A DNA stretch of 64,000 nt from Anatilimnocola floriformis (lineage in GTDB: Bacteria > Planctomycetota > Planctomycetia > Pirellulales > Pirellulaceae), in contig NZ_JAMLFW010000001.1 in NCBI RefSeq assembly GCF_024256385.1, positions 2,418,001 through 2,482,000 of the forward strand, written 5' to 3'. How positions within the stretch are numbered: position 1 is the stretch's first letter; every line of letters starts with the position of its first letter. Shown one piece after another: positions 1-9,516 of the stretch. The translations under genes and the position numbers were made by a program. A model generated the notes under the pieces. That model did no database searches and had not been told where the DNA came from. It worked only from the letters and a program-made list of their open reading frames with translations.

Positions 1-2635
1 TGCGGAACGTGTGGAGATTGCCCGCGGCCTGGTCCAACTTAATCGGAATGCCTTGCGAAGTGGCCGCATTGCGAAACAGTGTCGCCGCGTTCGGATTTGC
101 CGTGAGGTTGAGCACCACCTCCATCCCGGTACGGAAATCGGAGCCGGTAGGCGCAAACGGATTGGCCATGCTCAGCTTCGAAATCGCCGAGCCGTCCAAA
201 CCCGCGAGCGTCAACACGGCAGACAACCAGCTGGAACCATACCCAGAGCCGATCGGTTTCCAGAACGGAGCATTCTCCGCATTCAACCAGCGCACGGTGC
301 GCTCATCGAGCGTGCCGTCTTCCTCGTTAGGATTCGCCGTTCCGCCTGCTTGATTGACGACCGTCTTGAAGAGCTTGAGTGCAGCTTCGGTCTGCACGCC
401 CACAATGCCATCGATCACCAACGGCACGCCGTCGCTACCGACGAAGCCCAAATAGTTCAGCCGTTGCTGCAAGCGAATGGTCGCTGCTTCATTCCGGCCG
501 GCGGGGTTCGTTAGATCGGCCGTCGAAAATGCATACTTCGGAATCGAATTCACGCCACCGGTCGAATAGCCGGGCGTGATCGTGATCGTCGCGGTGTGAA
601 TCGTATCCGTGCCGTTGCTCTTGAACTTGACCTGAATCTTCCCCTGAAAACCGGCTTCGCCACTGTTGCTATCGAACGAAGTCGCCGTCGTCGCAGTCGC
701 GAGATACAACCGGCCGTTCGTGGCGAAGGGCACATTCTGAGCGTCGATTCGATCCGACTTGAGCAAGTAACCGACGAGCTCCGACGTTGCCTGGCCGGAG
801 GCATTCTTCTTGTAGAGAAAGATGTCCTGCCGCGGATTCGATTCATTGCGGGCCAACGACTCATAAGCTTGAGTAGCTGGGTTCTGCGCGAGGACATCCT
901 GCAGGATGAAATCGCTACCACCGCCCATGATTCCCTTCAGATCGATCTCCAGAATGTCACCTGCTTGGCCAGTGGTCGCGGCCGCCTGCAGAGCGGGCTT
1001 GGCCTGGTCGTACAGCAGTTGACCAATGGCAGCGTGACCTAGTTGATTGGGGTGCGCGGTCCCCTTGGTTTTGTGCGGGTCGACATTCTTGGGACCCTGG
1101 GTCGTGCGCGAATCATCGGCGGTGACATACCACCGCTCTTGTGCTGCCTGCGCTGCGGTTGGATTGGCAATCGGGGTCGTGCCGTTGTAGTCGTGGCCCG
1201 TGAATGCTTCGTCGATTCCCGCCACATAGTTCCAGCCAAAGATCTCGGCCGCGAGCTTGATCTTGGCATTGAGGGGCGCCACGACATTCGTCGCAGTCCA
1301 AGCCATTTCCTCCGGTGAAACTTCGAGCGGCGTCTTGAAGAACAACGGCCCTTCCAGTACCGAGCCCTTCAGCACGTCGGCCAGAATAGCCGCCTGATCG
1401 AAAATGCCGGTCCCGGGATACTCCGTGATGTAGACGTTGGCCGGCTTCTGGCTACCAAGCGAGTTCAGCGCATTGTTCAACTGTGCGTAGCGATCGAGCA
1501 AATCATCCAGACCAGCCGTCGTCTGATCTTCCATCAGAAAGCTGCTGGCGATCGAGCCGATATTGGGAAAGACCTTTGTCAAAAAGTCCGTCCAGGCGTT
1601 TGTCTCCTGAGCCACACCACCAACCATCTCCGTGTCGCCGAGTTGAACCGCCTTCAGCAGCGCATCGCGGGCCGCTTCGTACTTTCCCGCTCCCGCCTGA
1701 TCAGGATCATTCCGGTCCAAGAACAACGAACCCGCAATCACATTCGCAAAGCCGATGTCATTGCCGCCGAGCGAGATCGTCAGCGTATCGATCTGGCGAT
1801 TGCCGATGATCTGTTTGAGCTGATCGAACTGCGACGCCATCTTGTTGTTTTTGTCGTAACCCTCTTCGTTATCGATGCCCGCGTAGGGCCCCAGCACGCC
1901 CGTGTCGGTCTCCGCGCCCGATTGCGACAAGAAGACGTAAGTCACCGACGTATGCGGATCCGATTTCTCGAGTTTCTTCGCCAGTACCGACGAAGCCGCA
2001 AAGGAGGAACGATGCGCAACGGTGTGCTGTCGTTGACGCTCTGTTTTCGACAGGTCCCCCTTGCTAGGATCACCACTCGTCGTGCCAGCCGAGATCCATT
2101 CGGCCAGCGCGGTTGGCGACATTTTGACGTCGGGATTTCCTTCGCCCGATGAAAAAGAGTCGCCGATCGCTACGACAAGAATATCCTTGACGTTGATTGC
2201 TTCGGTGACAGTTTCTGACGTGGGCAAACCTGCGAGTGTCTTCACGACCCGAACTTCGACAGTCCCACTCTTGAGCTGCGCAGTCACCGCTTCATTCACG
2301 AGCGACTGAGTTGTCCACTCCGTGGCGCCGGCCTCTTTCGTCTCCAGCACGATCGTTGTCGGATCCTGACCGTTGGCCATCCTGGTTCCGCTCAGATCGA
2401 ACGTCACCTGAAAAGTGTCCGGCGCCGCATACTGCTGAGTATTGGGAACAATGATCCGCCCCGTGGAACCAATTTCCACGACGCGGTCGACCATCTTCCA
2501 ATCGAAGCTGCCCGTGATTGCCAGCAATTCGCGTCGCTCGAGTGCCTCCAAAAACAGCCGCCGTTTTTTGGTTTTCACTCGCTGCGCGCGCAAGGGATTA
2601 ATGGACGTCGGGCGTTGGGGAAGAGACGGCGACAT
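1..2635 (-). CDS. Secreted SGNH/GDSL hydrolase with peptidoglycan-binding-like domain, partial at its C-terminus
   Basis: The reading frame is open from an ATG at 2635 to the window edge, so about 878 residues are visible and the end is missing. The N-terminus is basic and carries the planctomycete surface-protein motif LEALERRELLA. An SGNH hydrolase follows: block I GDSFSSGEG with Ser about 160, block II SQSGAE, block III GGNDIGF, and block V HPNQLGH with His about 528. Near residues 715-770 a stretch starting LQQRLNYLGF and containing IDGIVGVQTEAALKLF resembles a type-1 peptidoglycan-binding domain. SGNH enzymes hydrolyse esters; here the substrate is unknown, possibly acylated wall or surface glycan. 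The gene is transcribed away from the scar at 2985-3657. Confidence 0.85.
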   Translation of the reverse strand, partial: MSPSLPQRPTSINPLRAQRVKTKKRRLFLEALERRELLAITGSFDWKMVDRVVEIGSTGRIIVPNTQQYAAPDTFQVTFDLSGTRMANGQDPTTIVLETKEAGATEWTTQSLVNEAVTAQLKSGTVEVRVVKTLAGLPTSETVTEAINVKDILVVAIGDSFSSGEGNPDVKMSPTALAEWISAGTTSGDPSKGDLSKTERQRQHTVAHRSSFAASSVLAKKLEKSDPHTSVTYVFLSQSGAETDTGVLGPYAGIDNEEGYDKNNKMASQFDQLKQIIGNRQIDTLTISLGGNDIGFANVIAGSLFLDRNDPDQAGAGKYEAARDALLKAVQLGDTEMVGGVAQETNAWTDFLTKVFPNIGSIASSFLMEDQTTAGLDDLLDRYAQLNNALNSLGSQKPANVYITEYPGTGIFDQAAILADVLKGSVLEGPLFFKTPLEVSPEEMAWTATNVVAPLNAKIKLAAEIFGWNYVAGIDEAFTGHDYNGTTPIANPTAAQAAQERWYVTADDSRTTQGPKNVDPHKTKGTAHPNQLGHAAIGQLLYDQAKPALQAAATTGQAGDILEIDLKGIMGGGSDFILQDVLAQNPATQAYESLARNESNPRQDIFLYKKNASGQATSELVGYLLKSDRIDAQNVPFATNGRLYLATATTATSFDSNSGEAGFQGKIQVKFKSNGTDTIHTATITITPGYSTGGVNSIPKYAFSTADLTNPAGRNEAATIRLQQRLNYLGFVGSDGVPLVIDGIVGVQTEAALKLFKTVVNQAGGTANPNEEDGTLDERTVRWLNAENAPFWKPIGSGYGSSWLSAVLTLAGLDGSAISKLSMANPFAPTGSDFRTGMEVVLNLTANPNAATLFRNAATSQGIPIKLDQAAGNLHTFR

Positions 2636-2984
2636 TAGCCACTCACAGAAAGCGATGAAGGCGGGCGGGTGCAGGCAGGACAAGAATCCCACCTAAGTCG
2701 GGTGAGATCCTACCGCTACGTTGGAATAAACGCAATGTTTCTGCCTTCGATTGTACTCCGCTAGCAACAGGTCCCTAGGGAAGTCATGCCTCCCTTAGGC
2801 GTAAAAAATTTTCTTGGAAAAACGCGAATTTGGGAGGGCTAGACGGGATTTGACTGTGACATTCTGTCGCGAACTCGTTACTCGCACTGTGGTTGCCTCA
2901 CCGAACGCCGAGTGGCAAACTGCCTGGCCAACGTCGCTCCCCTAGAAGTTACGCAAGATTGAAAGCACTTCCGAGGTTTCCTCT
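2636..2984. other. Intergenic region upstream of the SGNH hydrolase
   Basis: About 350 bp without a convincing gene. It should hold the promoter of the minus-strand SGNH hydrolase and whatever once drove the truncated plus-strand gene at 2985. I see no clear promoter boxes, terminator or repeat in it. Confidence 0.5.
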
Positions 2985-3370
2985 GTGACTAATTTCTTCG
3001 ACCACTTTTCGTTCTTCACCGTCGCGCTGATTCTGCAGGAACCACTTCGCTGCGAGCGCAGGTCCCTGCTATGAACGAGCTACGTGGCGCGTATCACACC
3101 AAAGTCAGGCCGCTCCGGGTTCGTTATTGTCAGGAGTGTCACTCCGCCAAACGTAGCGAAGCCGATCTCGATCTAAGCGTCTTCAACACACTCGCCGATT
3201 TGCAGAAGCAGCCCCACACCTGGCAGCGCGTCGGCTGGATGCTCGATAGCCTGCGAATACCTCCAGCCGATGGTTGGCCGCGTCACACGCAGTGTGGTCG
3301 TCGCCCTACACGAGACAGGCGACGTAGCGATCGGGGAGCACGCGCGCGGAGGCTATCTGGTAACTGAACG
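2985..3370 (+). pseudogene. Remnant of a planctomycete c-type cytochrome (PSCyt1-like) gene
   Basis: From an ATG at 3071 the frame reads a segment with the haem motif CQECH, followed by ADLDLSVFNTLADLQ, a conserved Trp and LRIPPAD. This matches the N-terminal cytochrome module found in planctomycete DUF1592 or DUF1549/1553 proteins, where the corresponding text ends in a M-P-P motif. After PPAD the similarity stops and an Arg-rich frame runs to a stop near 3367. Just upstream, a GTG at 2985 opens a 29-codon frame with a hydrophobic core (FFTVALIL) that ends in a one-base-shifted TGA overlapping the ATG at 3071, which could be the frameshifted signal peptide. Families of this kind are normally 700-1100 aa, so only the first tenth survives. 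Confidence 0.55.
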
Positions 3371-3543
3371 TTCCTCAGTTTCACGGCGTGGCGCTGCAAC
3401 TCTCGATCCCGAACCAAACGTGTAGCAACGTGTAGTTAATTTCACGAAATTGACTGCAATTAGCTTTGGCTGAGGCGAGGAGGGTGTGATCAGCAGATTT
3501 GCCGCAAAATCGTGGCCGAAAAGCGTACCGCCATTCGAAGTTG

Positions 3544-3657
3544 CTACTTGTCATCGGCGATAAACAAAACCAGATTGGGCTCGTCTGCTGCGGATAGTGA
3601 ACCGGCCGCCACCAGTAGAGAAATCGCCAGCGGGAATATCAAATGAGGTTGCATCAT
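3544..3657 (-). pseudogene. Sulfatase gene stub (signal peptide plus first motif only)
   Basis: The ATG at 3657 overlaps the TGA of the DUF1552 gene as ATGA. The 37-codon frame encodes a hydrophobic signal peptide (IFPLAISLLVAAGSLSAA) and then DEPNLVLFIADD, the hallmark start of arylsulfatases (consensus PNxVLIxxDD, with the Asp pair binding the active-site metal), and stops two codons later at TAG. Intact sulfatases are about 450-600 aa and continue with the Cys/Ser formylglycine motif, which is absent. The overlap suggests that an intact sulfatase was once the third gene of the DUF1592-DUF1552 operon. It could alternatively be a secreted peptide, but the motif match argues for a relic. Confidence 0.6.
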
Positions 3658-4922
3658 GCTTGTTCCAGCCCCGCGATCGTACCCGAACCAGACGCAAAGC
3701 GATCCACTTCTTGTCCGCAGCCCTGTAGGATCGAAACAAACAGCTTGGCCAGCGGCGAGTTTTGTTTGGCATCGAAGGCCAGATGTTGGCCATGCTTGAA
3801 GCGCCCGCCGGCATGAATGATCGGCAAGTTGGTGGTGGAATGGCTGTTGGCGTTTCCCAAGTTGCTACCGAAGAGGACCTGTGTGTTACGCAGCAGGTTG
3901 GAGTCGCCATCGGGCGTCGACCGCAACGCCGTGAGGAAGTCGGCCCAGATCTTGATCGTTTCGCGATCGATGATGCGCAGTTCTTCGATCAGCGTCGTAT
4001 CGAGACCGTGGTGCGAGAGCGTGTGATAGGCCTGGCTGATGCCCTTCAGTGGCGAGACCGGACTGCCCGCATCGCCGCCGAACGCGACCACGCGAGTCGA
4101 ATCGGTCTGAATGGCCAGACGAACCACATCGAGAAACGAACGAAAATTGCCGGTGAAGTCCATCCAGGGAATGACCGCCGGTGGCTTCTCTTCGATCTGC
4201 GGCTTGGGCTTGTTCAGCCAGGCCTGCGACTTCGCCAGCCGCTGCTCGGTTTCGCGCACGGCGGTGAAGTACTGATCGAGCTTGGCACGATCGGTGGTGC
4301 TGATGCGCGGCTGCATCGCCCGCGCATCGGCGAGCACAGCATCCATGATGCTCTGGCCGTCTTGCAGCTGGGCTTGTTGTTGCGCGAGATCCTTTTCGCT
4401 TCCTTTCAGAAACAAGGCCGAGAAAAGTTTCGTCGGCGACGTCTCGGTAGGAATGACGACGCCGTTGGCCGACCACGAGAGGCTATGCGAGCCCAGCGTG
4501 AGCGAAGCAAACCGTGTCTGATCGCCGATCCGTTTGGCGAGGAACTGATCGAGTGAAATCGTGTTGGTGAAACTGGGAGCGCCGGGATGCGGAGCGGCGG
4601 TGAGGAACGACTTCTCCGCCGAGTGACCACCGTCAACATCCGGATGGCTGAGACCAGAAAACACTGTGAATTCGTCGCGCAGGTCTTTGGCCACTTCCAA
4701 GTATGGACTGAGCGCGTAGTCGCGGCCCGATTCTTTGGGAAAGAAGTCGGTCGGGTGAAAGCCGAGCGGAATGTTGATCGCCACGAACCGCTGTGGCGAT
4801 TTTGTCTGCTCGGCAGCTTTTGCATTCGCCAGGGACGGACACATCGATTCGAGCAGCGGCAATGCCAAGGCTACTCCCGCTCCGCGTAGCATCGTTCGTC
4901 TGCTGATGGATCGTTGGAACAT
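3654..4922 (-). CDS. DUF1552 family secreted protein
   Basis: A 422-residue protein starting at the ATG at 4922; an upstream in-frame extension to 5000 would overlap the preceding gene and lacks sense. The N-terminus has a twin-arginine-type leader (SISRRTMLRGAGVALALPLL), so export in folded form is expected. The body contains typical DUF1552 features such as FVAINIPLGFHPTDFFP, FSGLSHPDVDGGHSAEKSFL, TTLIEELRIIDRETIKIW and LPIIHAGGRFKHGQHLAF. DUF1552 proteins have no proven biochemical role; they co-occur with DUF1592 cytochromes and are thought to act in the planctomycete periplasm. The gene lies 46 bp after the DUF1592 gene and its stop overlaps the sulfatase stub. Confidence 0.9.
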   Translation of the reverse strand: MFQRSISRRTMLRGAGVALALPLLESMCPSLANAKAAEQTKSPQRFVAINIPLGFHPTDFFPKESGRDYALSPYLEVAKDLRDEFTVFSGLSHPDVDGGHSAEKSFLTAAPHPGAPSFTNTISLDQFLAKRIGDQTRFASLTLGSHSLSWSANGVVIPTETSPTKLFSALFLKGSEKDLAQQQAQLQDGQSIMDAVLADARAMQPRISTTDRAKLDQYFTAVRETEQRLAKSQAWLNKPKPQIEEKPPAVIPWMDFTGNFRSFLDVVRLAIQTDSTRVVAFGGDAGSPVSPLKGISQAYHTLSHHGLDTTLIEELRIIDRETIKIWADFLTALRSTPDGDSNLLRNTQVLFGSNLGNANSHSTTNLPIIHAGGRFKHGQHLAFDAKQNSPLAKLFVSILQGCGQEVDRFASGSGTIAGLEQA

Positions 4923-4968
4923 GGAACTTACTCGCTGCTGGCGGAGTGATTTTGGAGAGGGAGACACA

Positions 4969-7305
4969 TTATGGAGTGGAAAACGCCGGGCTGGCCACAA
5001 TCGTATGAATCAAAGTTCGCAAACCGTTCCCTTGGGCGGCGGCTTGTTGTTGAATTTCGGCGATCGGTTTGCGGTCGGAGAATCCCATTTCTCGCCCGAG
5101 AGCAAAGGTCATGAGTTTCACGGTCAGGCAGTGCGCGAATCGATCTTCTTGCTGGACCAGCAGGCGTTTCAACTCGCGCAGGTCGGCGAACTTCTCGCCG
5201 GTCGAGAGTTGACCGCTCGGATCGACCTTGCCGGCCGTCACGATTTTGCCCCAGCCTTTGTCGCGATTCTGCGGTTCCACATGATAGCGCAGATACTGTT
5301 CGCGAAATTTACCGGTGGGATCAAAACTCTCGAGCGCGAAGCCGGGAGGATCGATGTGACGATGGCAGGTGTTGCATGACTCATTGTCGCGGTGCTTGCT
5401 CAGTTGATCGCGAATCGTGACCGCGCCACGAATGTCTGGTTCGATGGCAGAAATATTCGGCGGGGGCGGCGGCACGGCTTGTCCCAAAATGTTCTCCAGC
5501 ACCCAGACGCCGCGGACGACTGGCGAAGTATTCGTGCCATTGGCCGTTACCTTCAGCACGGCGGCTTGGGTCAGCACTCCGCCGCGCACGCTCTCCTTTG
5601 GCAACGGCACCTTGTGGACCTGAACTCCCTGCACGTCTTCGATTCCATAGTGCCGAGCCAGGCGGCGATTGAGCAGAGCAAAATCCGAGTCGAGAAAATT
5701 GCGGATGCTCAGGTTCTCGGTTAGCAACGTACGGAAAAAGCCGCGGCTTTCTTCGACCATGCTCCATTTGAGAAAGTCGTCGAAGTCGGTGTAGACCTTG
5801 GGATCGGGAACCGTGGCTTCGATCTGCCGCAGCTTCAGCCATTGGCCAGTGAAATCGTTGATGAAACGTTCATGCCGTGGATCATCCAGCAGCCGTTCGA
5901 CCTGACCTCGCAGAACTTCCGGCTGATGCAACGTGCCCCGCTCTGCGGCGGCGAGCAATTCAGCATCGGGTGCCGTGCTGACGAGAAAATAGGACAGGCG
6001 CGACGCCAATTCGTAGTCGGAAATGCGCTGGCTGTCGCTGCGAACATCTTCGCGCAGGTAGAGAAAATTAGGCGAGCAGAGAATCGCGACGAAACCCGAC
6101 TTCAAGCCGGTTTCGAACGAGCGGCCAGCTTCCAAGCGACCTTGGACGAGCGCGAGATAACCTTGCACTTCAGCATCCGTTGCCGGTCGGCGAAAAGCAC
6201 GCGCAATAAATCGTCGCAACACGGGCTCGGCGTCTGCGAGCTTCCCTTTGGCCAGATCCAGATCACCGAGCAACTGCTGGTGACCTTTAGGCGGCCATGT
6301 GTCGAAGAGTGGGCCCGTGATTTCAACGGGACCAATTTCCACACCGGCAAATTCACCCGAAGAGGTGTCCTTAAGCCAGCGCGGCAAGTCGAGCGCAAAG
6401 AACTGAATCGCCGATCGTGCACCGACCGTGGCTTCAAGTTCAAAGACTTTTGGCTCGGCTCCCACTTCGTAATAACCCAGATCGATGTTGGTCGCCGCGA
6501 GCCCATGGAAATCGGAGACGCGTGCGTTGAACACGACTGGCTGTTTGCTGAAGTGACTGGCAGCTTCGAACTTGAATCGATACCTGCCCGCGACAGGAAC
6601 TCGCTTCTCGCGCGTGGCGATCTTGCTGTAGTTGCCGGTATCGGTGGTGTAGAGCACGCTCCGACCATCGACCAGGCCAAACTGCTTGGGAATGAGCGGC
6701 TTGATTTCCTTGGCGGGGTCGACCGTAAACGTCGTCGTCTTCGGCTGCGGGCCATGCACAATCGCGGCATCAATTGCAGCCTCGGCGGCCTTCAAATATT
6801 GCCCCATGAGTTCTGCCGAGATCGACAGGGCCTCGCCGTTGTTATCGAAACCTCCGGCCTGCTGATCCTCGGGCAGAAGCTGCTTGACATCGATTTCGAT
6901 CGCCAATAAATCGCGAATCGTATTTTGATATTCTTCGCGATTCAGTCGCCGCTGCACCACCTCGCGCAATTTGCGATCGGCAATTTCCAAACGCGACTCG
7001 ATCGACTTGAGAAACGCCTTTCGATCCTTTTCCGCAGGACGCGTTTCGCCGGCGGGCGGCATCTGGCCGAGATTGACTTGATCGTAAATTCGCGTCCAGA
7101 GCGCAGCTTGCGACCGCTCCGACATCTCACCGGACAAGGCCTGCAGATCCACCTTGGCTTCTTTGACGTCGGTGGCGTGGCAACTGAGGCAATGCTGTTT
7201 GAGAAAACCTTTAACTTCCGGAGGCAAGTCTCCCGGCGCGGCATGCGTTGGCAATGCCTGACTAAGCAACAGCAGGCAAGCAATGACAGGCAGAAATCGG
7301 AACAT
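4969..7305 (-). CDS. DUF1592-family multidomain c-type cytochrome protein
   Basis: Start taken at the ATG at 7305, which gives a clean signal peptide (FRFLPVIACLLLLSQALP); 778 aa. Order of modules: N-terminal cytochrome with CLSCH at residues 39-43 and a later LGQMPPAGE; DUF1587 (LNREEYQNTIRDLLAIEI); a carbohydrate-binding-like middle section; DUF1595 (FIARAFRRPATDAEV); DUF1592 (LASRLSYFLVSTAPDAELL); DUF1588 with a second haem-type CNTCH near 645; and C-terminal DUF1585 (FALGREMGFSDRKPI). These proteins are abundant in planctomycetes and are proposed to work in periplasmic electron transfer tied to polysaccharide turnover, but the reaction is unproven. First gene of the operon with DUF1552. 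Confidence 0.92.
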   Translation of the reverse strand: MFRFLPVIACLLLLSQALPTHAAPGDLPPEVKGFLKQHCLSCHATDVKEAKVDLQALSGEMSERSQAALWTRIYDQVNLGQMPPAGETRPAEKDRKAFLKSIESRLEIADRKLREVVQRRLNREEYQNTIRDLLAIEIDVKQLLPEDQQAGGFDNNGEALSISAELMGQYLKAAEAAIDAAIVHGPQPKTTTFTVDPAKEIKPLIPKQFGLVDGRSVLYTTDTGNYSKIATREKRVPVAGRYRFKFEAASHFSKQPVVFNARVSDFHGLAATNIDLGYYEVGAEPKVFELEATVGARSAIQFFALDLPRWLKDTSSGEFAGVEIGPVEITGPLFDTWPPKGHQQLLGDLDLAKGKLADAEPVLRRFIARAFRRPATDAEVQGYLALVQGRLEAGRSFETGLKSGFVAILCSPNFLYLREDVRSDSQRISDYELASRLSYFLVSTAPDAELLAAAERGTLHQPEVLRGQVERLLDDPRHERFINDFTGQWLKLRQIEATVPDPKVYTDFDDFLKWSMVEESRGFFRTLLTENLSIRNFLDSDFALLNRRLARHYGIEDVQGVQVHKVPLPKESVRGGVLTQAAVLKVTANGTNTSPVVRGVWVLENILGQAVPPPPPNISAIEPDIRGAVTIRDQLSKHRDNESCNTCHRHIDPPGFALESFDPTGKFREQYLRYHVEPQNRDKGWGKIVTAGKVDPSGQLSTGEKFADLRELKRLLVQQEDRFAHCLTVKLMTFALGREMGFSDRKPIAEIQQQAAAQGNGLRTLIHTIVASPAFSTP

Positions 7306-7596
7306 AGGCAAACACAGCGAGAAAATGGACGCTAGGGATACGCGGCCCGCCGAGTTGCCAGATTTGCCACTACGGCGGTGCAGCCATTGTAACTGGGCAC
7401 AGCCGCCTAGAAGAAGAAGGAGCCGCTCGATCAACTAGATAGAAGGCAGCGGCCAGCATCCGTCCCACAAGAAACAAGAACAAACTTTGTGCGTCGATTC
7501 CATTCCAGCATCATGCCGAATGGCGACGTAGCTAATGCAATTAGCGTCAAAATCAGATAAGGACGCATATTTCTTTCGAAGGTCGCGACTGCCTGC

Positions 7597-9378
7597 TTAC
7601 TCGGCAGCCTTCACGTCGAAGCAGGCCATCTCTTCGCCGTTGCGCACGAAAAGCTTGCCGTGCGCGACAACCGGATGGTTCCACGTTTTGCCGTGGATCG
7701 CGGGAAACTTTGCGAGTTCCACGTTTTTGTCGGGATTCACTTCCAGCAAAACAACATCGCCTTGCTCAGAAAGCACGAGCAGTTTCTGTTGCTTCTCGAG
7801 CAACAGGACTTGCCCGCAGCCGTAGCGGCCACCCTTCCAGTTTCGCTCGCCCGTGGCGAGGTCGATGCAGCAAAAGATGTTGTTGTCGAATCCGTAGGCG
7901 TGACCGCCGGAGACGACCATGTCGTTGTAATAAGGCTTGATGCCCTTCGATTCCCAAACCAATTTGTCTTCCCAAGCATCGCCCGTCTTCGTCAGCTGCA
8001 CCTTGCGGGCGCCCATGCCGAAATAGGTCGAGATGACGACGGTGTCACCCTCTACATAGGGCTGAACGCAGCGAGCGTAACCAGATGCCGGCCACTTGTG
8101 CGTCCACAGCACATTGCCGTTGTCAGGTGTGATTCCCATCAGGCCCGCGCTCGTGAAGGCCAGTACCTGGCGGACGCCGCAAATCGTTGCCACCTGTGCC
8201 GAAGTGTAAGAATGCTCGCCGTCAGCAGCGGTCCAAAGGGGCTTGCCCGTGTTGACATCGAAGGCCGTAACGGCAGCGCTGTTCGGCTTTCCCGGCATCG
8301 TAATGACAGCGTCGCCCACGATGATTGGCGAGCAGGAGTATCCCCACTGCGGCAACTCAACCTCTTTTCCGCCACCCACAATCGACGCGTTCCAGATCTT
8401 CTTTCCCGTCGCCGCATCCAGGCAGTTCAAGCTTCCCTTCGCTCCTACGGTAAAAAGTTTTCCGTCATGAAACAGCGGCGTGGAGCGCGGTCCGGCTCCC
8501 GCGATCGCTTCTTCAAAGCGAGCATTTTCAGCGAACTCCCAAACCGGCTCGCCCGTTTCGACGGCGTAAGCAGTGACGATTTCCTGCTCGCCACGCTGCT
8601 CTTGAGTAAAGAACAGATTGCCAACGATGATGAAAGAACCCCAGCCTGGGCCGACCGGCCGCTTCCAAATTTGCTTCGGTGGATCGGGAGACCATTTTTC
8701 GGAAATCGGCGGCCCACTGTAGACCGAGTTTCCATCTTTACCTCGGAAAGCGATCCAGTCGTCGTCGGTCGCCGTGAGCGCCGGTTTCTCGGCTTCGCTT
8801 GTCACTTTGGGGGCATCGTCCGTCTTCGCCGGCACTGGGCGCGAAGCCAAATATTTTTGCTCCGCGGTCTTCTCCCACCGAAAAGACATTTTTGAAGCAA
8901 ACTCGCCCGTTACTCCTTCAAATCGGAACAGCGTGAAGTAAGCGCAAGTGCAGAGAATTGCGATCAGCAAGCCGATGCGCCGAGTGGGCCAAGGCAAAAT
9001 CATCGACATGATTAGCCAGGACACGCCCACGAGAATGAGTCGTGGGAGGGCCGACAGCAGCAACGGCATCGCCATGCTCGAATCGGCGACAAAAAAGGTG
9101 CCGACGTAGACCGCAATCGCAAACCCCAGAACTCCAAACCCTTCCAACCACGAGACGCGGCTAAAGAAGAGCCACCAGATTCCCAGCGCCAACGTTGCCG
9201 CCATCGGCGCATAGAACTGCGCCATGAAGGCAATGAGCGGGTTGTCGAATTGCAGCAGCGGTGGAATATAGAGCGCTGCCAGCATGAGAACCGTGATTAC
9301 CACTGCCGGCCAAAGTCGCAATTGGAATGGCTCTTTGACAGCAATTGGCTTCACGCCCGGGTTGGCAATGTCACTCAT
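7597..9378 (-). CDS. Membrane-anchored PQQ-like beta-propeller protein
   Basis: Start at the ATG at 9378, preceded by AGGAG at a good distance; 593 aa. Residues about 18-160 form roughly five membrane helices (for example VVITVLMLAALYIPPLL and LILVGVSWLIMSMIL). From about residue 205 the protein is a PQQ-type propeller: WIAFRGKDGNSVYSG, then blades with the A-x-D/E-x-x-T-G-x-x-W pattern such as AYAVETGEPVWEF and AFDVNTGKPLWTA. Such domains can bind PQQ or simply serve as protein scaffolds; the conserved Trp docking pattern alone does not prove cofactor binding. The propeller most likely faces the periplasm. The gene stands alone between oppositely timed neighbours with 160-200 bp gaps. Confidence 0.85.
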   Translation of the reverse strand: MSDIANPGVKPIAVKEPFQLRLWPAVVITVLMLAALYIPPLLQFDNPLIAFMAQFYAPMAATLALGIWWLFFSRVSWLEGFGVLGFAIAVYVGTFFVADSSMAMPLLLSALPRLILVGVSWLIMSMILPWPTRRIGLLIAILCTCAYFTLFRFEGVTGEFASKMSFRWEKTAEQKYLASRPVPAKTDDAPKVTSEAEKPALTATDDDWIAFRGKDGNSVYSGPPISEKWSPDPPKQIWKRPVGPGWGSFIIVGNLFFTQEQRGEQEIVTAYAVETGEPVWEFAENARFEEAIAGAGPRSTPLFHDGKLFTVGAKGSLNCLDAATGKKIWNASIVGGGKEVELPQWGYSCSPIIVGDAVITMPGKPNSAAVTAFDVNTGKPLWTAADGEHSYTSAQVATICGVRQVLAFTSAGLMGITPDNGNVLWTHKWPASGYARCVQPYVEGDTVVISTYFGMGARKVQLTKTGDAWEDKLVWESKGIKPYYNDMVVSGGHAYGFDNNIFCCIDLATGERNWKGGRYGCGQVLLLEKQQKLLVLSEQGDVVLLEVNPDKNVELAKFPAIHGKTWNHPVVAHGKLFVRNGEEMACFDVKAAE

Positions 9379-9516
9379 GACGCGGAACTCCTGAAATCCT
9401 AGATCAAACGGCCGCATCATTGTTTCATGTTCGCACTTTCAGGCAAGAGCAACACCATCGCCAGCTGCATGGTCCGCAACTGCTTTGAGGCACCAGCATG
9501 CCCCAAAAGTAAGAGC

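Noticed and set aside
3280-3430. Plus-strand frame of about 50 codons with GGYLVTE
   Set aside because: No family likeness, no ribosome-binding site and location in the scar between two gene stubs.
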